Assembly: GCA_022482625.1 (NCBI GenBank)
Contig: JAKVOU010000001.1
Span: 1,908,784 to 1,972,783 of the forward strand
Direction: 5' to 3'
From: Spirochaetia bacterium
GTDB taxonomy: Bacteria; Spirochaetota; Spirochaetia; Sphaerochaetales; Sphaerochaetaceae
Length of the DNA: 64,000 bases
In this document: positions 58,280 to 64,000 of the stretch, in pieces
Layout: each line of letters starts with the position of its first letter
How positions within the stretch are numbered: the stretch's first letter is position 1
Notes under the pieces: model-generated
Told to the model about the DNA's origin: nothing
Database searches by the model: none
What the model saw: only the letters and a program-made list of their open reading frames with translations
Program-made: the position numbers and the translations under genes

Positions 58280-59401
58280 TCAGAGTTCCATTGGTCTTTT
58301 ATTGTCTTCCAATACCTTTTCCATATATTTCTTGTCCAAGCCAAGGTCTTCCGTAAGTATCCTGAACTTCTGTACATCCAACAGGTTCTGCTCACATAAC
58401 AGATAAACCAACGCCCTCTCTGCTATATTACCGACCAACAGACTGTCATAATATACCTGTTCCAACGGCATGCCGGCATAACGCTGATGCAGATTATTGT
58501 ACAGGCTTGAATCTTCCATATGATACTTGAGGCAATACAGCTCCTTATGCAAACCATCCAAATTGCCTTTTGCAGCATCTTCCCCCAACGGCTTCAGTGT
58601 ATAAAATGTATATTCCTTGCCAGGTAAGAAATGATGTAGATCACATCTTGCCTCATAGTTGGGTTCCAAACGTGAAGTCTTGACCCTGTCTCCACCGACA
58701 ATAATCAATGGATCAAAATAGAGAGCAGGACATTCTTTTCCTTCTACCCTATAGTATCTGTATGTATAGAAAGCCGGTTCCAGGCAATCCGGATGTTCAC
58801 AATAGGCCGTCAAGGGAATTACATCAGTGGCAATATCCAACATGAGCCTTGCAGTAGAATTGAACAAATCCCTGCGAAAATTCATGATCAAAGTAGGAAA
58901 AATAAACATAATTCCTTTTTCAAGACTGTTGTTCCGCACGACATAGGCAAGTCGTTCATCAAAGAAGGAAGCTTCATCAATGATATAGGTTCCGACGGTA
59001 GGATTATCTTCTATTACCCTTTCCAAGCCAAAGGAATCCTTGATCCTGGCAATGTTGCTGCCACATCGGATGTAGCCGCTGCGATATGCCAAGGCATCAT
59101 CAGGATATTGTGAGAATCGGCCATCCACGGCATCCTTTATGAAAAAAACATTCCTTCGGTCTACGCGCCCCTGACTGGTAGCCCTGCCGACCACCGCACT
59201 CTTTTTCTGTGCTACGGCTGCATCCCGCCACACACGTGCAGCAAATTCCGTCTTGCCGGATCCCATCGGACCGATAAGCAAGACTCTCCTTCCCGGCAGG
59301 GTAAAATCAAAATGACTGAACGTATCCAGTACATGCAATGTGGGAAAGCCAAGGCTTTTAAGAAAGCAAGAAACCTTGCCATCAAGTCCTTCATCAGGCA
59401 T
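58280..59401 (-). CDS. Thymidine-kinase-like protein (extended)
   Basis: ATG 59401 overlaps the deoC stop codon and gives 373 residues. The P-loop IGPMGSGKTEFAARVW near residue 38 matches thymidine-kinase GPMFSGKT, and TYIIDEASFFDERL near residue 150 matches the DEAQF Walker B of type II thymidine kinases. A Cys/His-containing lasso-like region (CEHPDCLEPAFYTYRYY ... VGGDRVKTSRLEPNYEARC) follows. The C-terminal 100 residues are extra relative to the usual length of about 200. It probably phosphorylates thymidine/deoxynucleosides, fitting its deoC partner, but is divergent. Confidence 0.65.
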   Translation of the reverse strand: MPDEGLDGKVSCFLKSLGFPTLHVLDTFSHFDFTLPGRRVLLIGPMGSGKTEFAARVWRDAAVAQKKSAVVGRATSQGRVDRRNVFFIKDAVDGRFSQYPDDALAYRSGYIRCGSNIARIKDSFGLERVIEDNPTVGTYIIDEASFFDERLAYVVRNNSLEKGIMFIFPTLIMNFRRDLFNSTARLMLDIATDVIPLTAYCEHPDCLEPAFYTYRYYRVEGKECPALYFDPLIIVGGDRVKTSRLEPNYEARCDLHHFLPGKEYTFYTLKPLGEDAAKGNLDGLHKELYCLKYHMEDSSLYNNLHQRYAGMPLEQVYYDSLLVGNIAERALVYLLCEQNLLDVQKFRILTEDLGLDKKYMEKVLEDNKRPMEL

Positions 59402-60053
59402 GTGTAGCAGCCCCTTTGACGATTGCGATGCCACTGCTTGCACCAATCCTGCTGGCACCGGCATCAATCATTGCCTTTGCTTCTTCATAAGTGTGGATAC
59501 CACCGCTTGCCTTGACACCAATCTCAGGGCCGACAGTCTTTCTCATCAGTGCTACATCCTCAGTTTTTGCTCCAGCCGAAGAGAAACCTGTGGATGTCTT
59601 CACATAATCGGCTCCGGCTTCGACAGCAAGATGACATGCCTTGACCTTTTCCTCATCATTGAGCAGACAAGTCTCAATGATTACCTTGAGCAATCTGCCA
59701 TTACAGGCTTCTTTGACCGTCTTGATATCCTGTGATACAAGATCGTACCGCTTATCCTTCAGGAATCCGATATTGAGTACCATGTCAATCTCATCTGCAC
59801 CATCCTTCACGGCCTGTCCTGCTTCAAAGGCTTTTGCCTTGGTACTCATCGCTCCCAAAGGGAATCCGATAACAGAACAGATGTTGACTTTTGTATCTGC
59901 AAGCAACCCAACACACTGAGCCACCCGACAGCTATTGACACAGACTGATGCAAATCCATATTCTCTGGCTTCTGCACAGATTCTTTCAATATCCGCTTCT
60001 GTAGCTTTTGCAGCCAAAAGCGTATGATCAATATATGATGCAATATTCTTCAT
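59394..60053 (-). CDS. deoC: Deoxyribose-phosphate aldolase
   Basis: ATG 60053 follows AAAGGAG; 219 residues, normal for the family. DeoC features are clear: IDHTLL at the N-terminus, GFPLGAMSTKAKAFEA, ADEIDMVLNIG, KVIIETCLL, GADYVKTSTGF with the Schiff-base lysine, and VKASGGIHTYEEA with the second active-site lysine. It cleaves 2-deoxyribose 5-phosphate to acetaldehyde and glyceraldehyde 3-phosphate. It is coupled to the thymidine-kinase-like gene by an 8-base overlap. Confidence 0.95.
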   Translation of the reverse strand: MKNIASYIDHTLLAAKATEADIERICAEAREYGFASVCVNSCRVAQCVGLLADTKVNICSVIGFPLGAMSTKAKAFEAGQAVKDGADEIDMVLNIGFLKDKRYDLVSQDIKTVKEACNGRLLKVIIETCLLNDEEKVKACHLAVEAGADYVKTSTGFSSAGAKTEDVALMRKTVGPEIGVKASGGIHTYEEAKAMIDAGASRIGASSGIAIVKGAATHA

Positions 60054-60158
60054 GTTGATGATACTCCTTTTCTTTGGTGTTGCCCTGATTCTACTCCAAC
60101 ATGTACTTGAAGACAACAACAATATAGACCTTTCGTCAATTCGACAGGAGGTAACCGA

Positions 60159-61133
60159 TTGACCACAACAGCTCCTGCAAGCTACTCTTACAGCATGAAA
60201 TTCCTTACTGCATTATCAGACAATTATCTTTGGATTCTGGTTGCCGTGCTCCTGGTCAATCTGCTACAGAAGCGATTCCCTCATTCCTATAAGAAAAGAT
60301 TGGCAACAATTTATATTGCACTGTTGCTTCTTATCTATAATGTCTTGATCATCCTTATAATAGTAAAAAAACTTAACCCATACCTGGCAATTCCTGCAGC
60401 AGTACTGTTGGTCTTCGTTGGTTTCCTTTTCAGGAAGCATGTCTGGCCTTTCAAACTCCATTGTACTTCGTGCGGGAAAAGACTCAACATGGACCAAATA
60501 CTTGGAAACGATGACAATCTCTGCAGTGAATGTTATCTGAAAGCCCACCCTGAAGAAGCTGAAAAAAAGCGACAGGAACAGGAGAAACAGGAAGAGTTGG
60601 CAAGACAGGCTGCTGAAGAAGAAAAATTTGTTTGTCCTGATACCGTCGATGAAATAGACTGGGACAGTTGGGAGCCAGAAGAACGATGTACGCTGGTGTA
60701 CCTCATAGATGGAGATAAGATTCTCTTGATTGAGAAAAAACAAGGTATGGGAACAGGACTCGTCAATGGTCCTGGCGGTCATATCGAACTTGAAGAAACG
60801 GCCGATGAGGCAGCAAAAAGAGAGTTCACAGAAGAAACTGGACTGCATGTACACGAAATCACAAAAGTCGGAGAGCTCAATTTCCAATTCAAAGACGGAG
60901 TCTCCATGAGAGGCTATGTCTATCTTGGAAATGGATGGGACGGAGAATTGAAATCATGTGATGAGACAACTCCATTCTGGTGTCCGCTGGATGAATTGCC
61001 TGTGGACAAGATGTGGGAAGATGACAGACTCTGGATCAGAAAAGCCATCCAAGGCGATAATTTCACCGGTTGGTTCATTTTTGACGGAGAAAAGATGCTT
61101 TCAAAGAAACTCAGTTTTGATGAACAGGAGTGA
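60159..61133 (+). CDS. Membrane-anchored Nudix hydrolase with zinc-ribbon-like segment
   Basis: The 324-residue protein starts at TTG 60159, 8 bases after CAGGAGG (an internal ATG is at 60195). Three hydrophobic segments occupy residues 20-95. CTSCGKRLNMDQ ... LCSEC (about 103-127) resembles a zinc ribbon, followed by a charged coiled-coil linker. Residues 170-300 are a Nudix domain with the full box GGHIELEE-x6-KREFTEETG, closest in look to MutT/MTH1 8-oxo-dGTP hydrolases. Fusion of a cytoplasmic sanitation domain to a membrane anchor is unusual. It overlaps the next gene. Confidence 0.78.
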   Translation: MTTTAPASYSYSMKFLTALSDNYLWILVAVLLVNLLQKRFPHSYKKRLATIYIALLLLIYNVLIILIIVKKLNPYLAIPAAVLLVFVGFLFRKHVWPFKLHCTSCGKRLNMDQILGNDDNLCSECYLKAHPEEAEKKRQEQEKQEELARQAAEEEKFVCPDTVDEIDWDSWEPEERCTLVYLIDGDKILLIEKKQGMGTGLVNGPGGHIELEETADEAAKREFTEETGLHVHEITKVGELNFQFKDGVSMRGYVYLGNGWDGELKSCDETTPFWCPLDELPVDKMWEDDRLWIRKAIQGDNFTGWFIFDGEKMLSKKLSFDEQE

Positions 61134-62040
61134 ACTAGGACTAGGACTTTGGCAGGCAGGAGGGGGGTTTGGCTTTTGGGAAGATCAAAACAGAAAAGAT
61201 TCCCTTCAGGTCCTTCACAAAGCCATACGCAGCGACATCATACATTATGATACGGCCCAATCCTATGGAAACGGAACAAGTGAACAACTGCTTGGACAAC
61301 AATGTAAGAGATTCCAAGCAACAAAACCAAGAAATTCTTTTTTCTTTGCCACAAAATTACAAAGTCAGATTCCAGATAAAGTAGAGCAACTAGTTGGGAA
61401 AAGTCTCCGGCGTCTCTGTACTGATTACTTGGATCTGCTATATCTTCATTGGCCATCTTCTGGAAAAGATCCAAGATACATGCTTGATGCAATGAGAAAA
61501 GACAAACGGATCAAATATATCGGCGTCTGTAATTTTCCTCCTGCACTGCTTGCACAACTACTCAAAGATACTGCTCTTGACTATTTCCAATGTCCGATTT
61601 CCTTGCTCTGGACCAGACATTTATCCGAACTTCTCCATCTTTGCAAAGAAAGAAACATCAAGATAGTAGGTTATAGCCCATTGGGTATGGGATTGCTTTC
61701 AGGCAAACACAGCCTGCCTCCTGATGATGCCAGAAGCAACCTCTATTGTTATCAGATACCTCAGGCATACAAGGCTTTTCTTGACCTGACAGCCTTGTTG
61801 TCAGAAATAGCAAGCAAACACGCTGCCACAGCCACTCAGATAGCACTTTCATGGTCTCTAGACCAACAGGCACAAGTTATCCTGACCGGAGCAAGGAACA
61901 AAGAGCAGTTAGATACCAGCCTGATGGCAAAGGAACTTATACTTACGGAAGCAGAAAAAAACAGCTTGAAAGAGGCTGCAGAAATTCTCCAACGCCAAGC
62001 TCCTGCTGAAATGGACAATATCTTTGCCCATCAATGGTAA
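61120..62040 (+). CDS. Aldo/keto reductase
   Basis: ATG 61120 overlaps the Nudix gene by 14 bases; 306 residues. The TIM-barrel AKR pattern is present: GLGLWQAGG, HYDTAQSYGNGTSEQLLG (catalytic Asp and Tyr), FFATKLQ (Lys), YLDLLYLHWP (His), IKYIGVCNFPPALL, VGYSPLGMGLLSGK and QIALSWSLDQ with a nucleotide-binding ILTGARNKEQL. It should reduce a carbonyl with NAD(P)H; the substrate is unknown. Confidence 0.9.
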   Translation: MNRSELGLGLWQAGGGFGFWEDQNRKDSLQVLHKAIRSDIIHYDTAQSYGNGTSEQLLGQQCKRFQATKPRNSFFFATKLQSQIPDKVEQLVGKSLRRLCTDYLDLLYLHWPSSGKDPRYMLDAMRKDKRIKYIGVCNFPPALLAQLLKDTALDYFQCPISLLWTRHLSELLHLCKERNIKIVGYSPLGMGLLSGKHSLPPDDARSNLYCYQIPQAYKAFLDLTALLSEIASKHAATATQIALSWSLDQQAQVILTGARNKEQLDTSLMAKELILTEAEKNSLKEAAEILQRQAPAEMDNIFAHQW

Positions 62041-62079
62041 GCCTTTGCCATACAAGGCATACCGGAGTATAGTAAATAT

Positions 62080-62679
62080 ATGAAAGTTCCCATAGATACG
62101 GCCAGAGCAAACCTGGAAATAAAAAAATCAAAATTCATAGCAATTGCCTATCCTTGTACAACCTTGCAGGAAGTCAAGCAACTGGTTACAGAAACAAAAG
62201 CAGCATATCCGGATGCTACCCACGTAGTCCATGCTGCAATAGTCGGCCCTACAGGAACAAGTTTTTCCTTCAGTGATGACCATGAACCTAAAAATACGGC
62301 AGGACGGCCTGCTTTTGAAGTCTTGAGAGGAAGTGGCATCACGGACATTGCCGTCATGATCATCCGATACTTCGGCGGGACTTTGCTGGGTACCGGTGGC
62401 TTGGTAAGGGCTTACGGAGACAGCATGAAGGCTGTATTGGAAAAAACAAAGACTGAAGAATTGGTCCTGAAGAAAAATTTTTCCCTGCAGACCTCATATG
62501 ACCTGTTCGAACCAATCAAGGCATTGCTTGAACAAGCCGGATGCACCATTGCTGAAGAAACCTTTACTACGACAGTAGATTTTTCCGGTTCAATACCAGA
62601 AACAGCATGTATGGAACTGGTCCGACAGGTTTCCGAACTTTCAAAAGGAAAGGATACTATCATTTTCTCATCAGTCTGA
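62080..62679 (+). CDS. YigZ/IMPACT-family protein
   Basis: The 199-residue protein has the family signature SFSDDHEPKNTAGRP (about 66-80; usually SDDGEPSGTAGRP) and IIRYFGGTLLGTGGLVRAY (about 96-114), followed by the C-terminal DUF1949-like region. The function is uncertain; IMPACT relatives bind ribosome-associated factors in eukaryotes. It converges with the M28 peptidase gene, whose stop lies only 5 bases away, with no terminator seen between them. Confidence 0.88.
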   Translation: MKVPIDTARANLEIKKSKFIAIAYPCTTLQEVKQLVTETKAAYPDATHVVHAAIVGPTGTSFSFSDDHEPKNTAGRPAFEVLRGSGITDIAVMIIRYFGGTLLGTGGLVRAYGDSMKAVLEKTKTEELVLKKNFSLQTSYDLFEPIKALLEQAGCTIAEETFTTTVDFSGSIPETACMELVRQVSELSKGKDTIIFSSV

Positions 62680-62684
62680 CTGTT

Positions 62685-64000
62685 TTAATCTTTCTTGGTA
62701 AGCTTATGGATATCCAATTCAGGAAAAGAGACTTCATCCTCATCTGTTTTTGCATCCAAAATGATTTCCTCTTCGTCAAACCGACCTTCATCAACGATCT
62801 GGCACAGTCGTATAGAAAGCGAAATTGCTTTTTCCAACGCATGGATATCAATCTTATCCAGGGTATCTTCTTCAGTATGATAGTACTGATGACTTCTGCC
62901 CTCACAGGAAACTCCCATCAGCGTACAGGCTTCTATACCGGCACGATAGCCTTCTGCAGCATCAGTTCCACCACAAAACATCGGAAGGGGGCCTGTTTTT
63001 ACTTTATATCCCATTGCCTGCGCAATCTGTTTGCATTTACCGGCAAATTTGACTGAAAGCTGTTGTGTACCATTGATATCTGTATCAAGAAAAATCAGCT
63101 CAGAACTATCATACAGGCAGTCAAAGTTCAGTTGTAAGCCATGTTTCAAAAGAGAACTGTATTTGTCGAACCATGCACGGGAACCTCTGAGGCCTTCTTC
63201 TTCTCCATCAAAAGATGCAAAGATCACACGGGTATGCTTCAAAGCTTTCCCGTTTTCTTTTCTCCAATGAAAAAATCTGGCAAGCTCGATTTCCATGGCA
63301 ACTGAAGCAAGATTATCTCCTGCACCAGGAGAAAACTCATCAGAAAAAAACTTCTTCAGAGGAAGCAGCAAAGGAAAACAAACCAAGAAAATTACCAAGA
63401 ATACTACCGAGCCAACAGGAGGAAATCCTATGGCAAACAACCGACCTGTAAAAATTTCAACAAACAGCTGTACCAATAAAAGTATTCCTATCATGAAAAA
63501 AAGCCCGAATGGAACAAGAACCTTGACTAGATAATCCTTCTTACTTGTTCTGCTGAATGCCGAAATAGGGGCACTGTCATGGTGCGCAGAGAACAAGACA
63601 GTATGTGTGACTTCTTCTTCAGGTTCTATGATACCATGGACATTGCGGCCTTTTTTTCCTTTGAAACGTTTTTCCATCCAAGATATCGGACGGTATAAAA
63701 TGAATTGCCTGATTACCATAAAAGCAAAAAAGACATATATCAGACCTGCAGTAACAGGAAAGCCAAAAAAAAGTAAGATAATGACGAGAAGATACACATA
63801 AGGCATCTGTCCAATCCACGATATATATCCATCTCCATGATGGATAAAATCCTGTTGCGTAGTGATATCACAGTATCGGCTGAACAAATCCTTGATTTTT
63901 TCCGCAGCCTTCAGACAACTTTCGGAACCGCTGGGACGAGGCCCGAATAAGGTCAGTATGTGCTTTGTAACCTCCAATGCCTTCTGAGCCAATACTCCGG
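62685..64000 (-). CDS. Membrane M28-type metallopeptidase (N-terminus beyond window)
   Basis: The frame is open to the window end; a TTG at 63992 is the first possible start in view but the gene may begin outside. Zinc-site elements of M28 aminopeptidases are present: SAHHDSAPIS, GAGDNLASVAMEIELARFF, FDGEEEGLRGSRAWF, FLDTD and SHQYYHTEEDTLDKID. Two or three hydrophobic stretches (VYLLVIILLFFGFPVTAGLI; FGLFFMIGILLLVQLFVEIF; SVVFLVIFLVCFPLLL) lie between, so the catalytic domain is membrane-embedded or anchored. It probably trims peptides. Confidence 0.85.
   Translation of the reverse strand, partial: GVLAQKALEVTKHILTLFGPRPSGSESCLKAAEKIKDLFSRYCDITTQQDFIHHGDGYISWIGQMPYVYLLVIILLFFGFPVTAGLIYVFFAFMVIRQFILYRPISWMEKRFKGKKGRNVHGIIEPEEEVTHTVLFSAHHDSAPISAFSRTSKKDYLVKVLVPFGLFFMIGILLLVQLFVEIFTGRLFAIGFPPVGSVVFLVIFLVCFPLLLPLKKFFSDEFSPGAGDNLASVAMEIELARFFHWRKENGKALKHTRVIFASFDGEEEGLRGSRAWFDKYSSLLKHGLQLNFDCLYDSSELIFLDTDINGTQQLSVKFAGKCKQIAQAMGYKVKTGPLPMFCGGTDAAEGYRAGIEACTLMGVSCEGRSHQYYHTEEDTLDKIDIHALEKAISLSIRLCQIVDEGRFDEEEIILDAKTDEDEVSFPELDIHKLTKKD

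Overview
The window (about 44% G+C by eye) looks like the chromosome of an anaerobic, fermentative spirochaete of the Sphaerochaeta type. The evidence is indirect: many sugar ABC transporters whose binding proteins start with a signal peptide ending in FANG or FAQG, LacI/AraC/IclR/YesMN regulators, a spirochaete-like transposase relic, and no respiratory chain. There is no rRNA or tRNA gene that I can recognise, so the assignment is inference.

Layout. 1-5090: a LacI-type repressor (cut by the window edge) divergent from a CUT1 sugar ABC transporter operon (binding protein, two permeases, ATPase) that ends in a strong terminator. 5091-5665: a gene-poor gap with a possible small peptide/structured RNA on the minus strand. 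5666-8149: a GntR/FadR-type regulator, a solo ABC ATPase and a flavodoxin-like protein behind a hairpin-rich leader. 8173-9812 (minus): a ParB-fold protein and a metallophosphoesterase. 9893-12335 (minus): a LacI-sensor/AraC regulator split by a one-base frameshift. 12436-14330: an IclR regulator and a transposase-like ORF that appears to lack its catalytic core.

14705-26471 is one long, tightly packed operon and the most interesting part: an LDH-family enzyme whose specificity residues are those of malate dehydrogenase, class II fumarase, HdrB-HdrC-HdrA, FlxD-FlxC-FlxB-FlxA, a soluble fumarate-reductase pair (FrdB-like and FrdA-like), a small PQ-loop-like membrane protein and a NuoE-like 2Fe-2S protein. 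Read together it encodes oxaloacetate to malate to fumarate to succinate, with the last step plausibly fed by an NADH-oxidising, flavin-based electron-bifurcating HdrABC-FlxABCD complex that would reduce ferredoxin at the same time. I propose this as an electron-bifurcating fumarate reductase system without a membrane anchor.

26605-45876 is a type I-C CRISPR-Cas locus on the minus strand: cas3-cas5-cas8c-cas7-cas4-cas1-cas2, a 146-bp leader, then a very large array of 177 repeats by my count. The array holds a tandemly amplified block of three spacers near its old end, and several pairs of nearly identical spacers that keep the same PAM-side end but differ at the distal end or by one base, including the newest spacer.

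46114-49993 (minus): an AfuABC/FbpABC-type transporter with a perfect-consensus promoter, divergent from a YesN/YesM-type two-component system (50192-53268), which is followed by a YtfQRT-YjfF type sugar transporter (53406-58138). 58280-60053 (minus): deoxyribose-phosphate aldolase and a thymidine-kinase-like protein. 60159-62679: a membrane-anchored Nudix protein, an aldo/keto reductase and a YigZ protein. The window ends in a membrane M28-type peptidase gene that runs off the edge.
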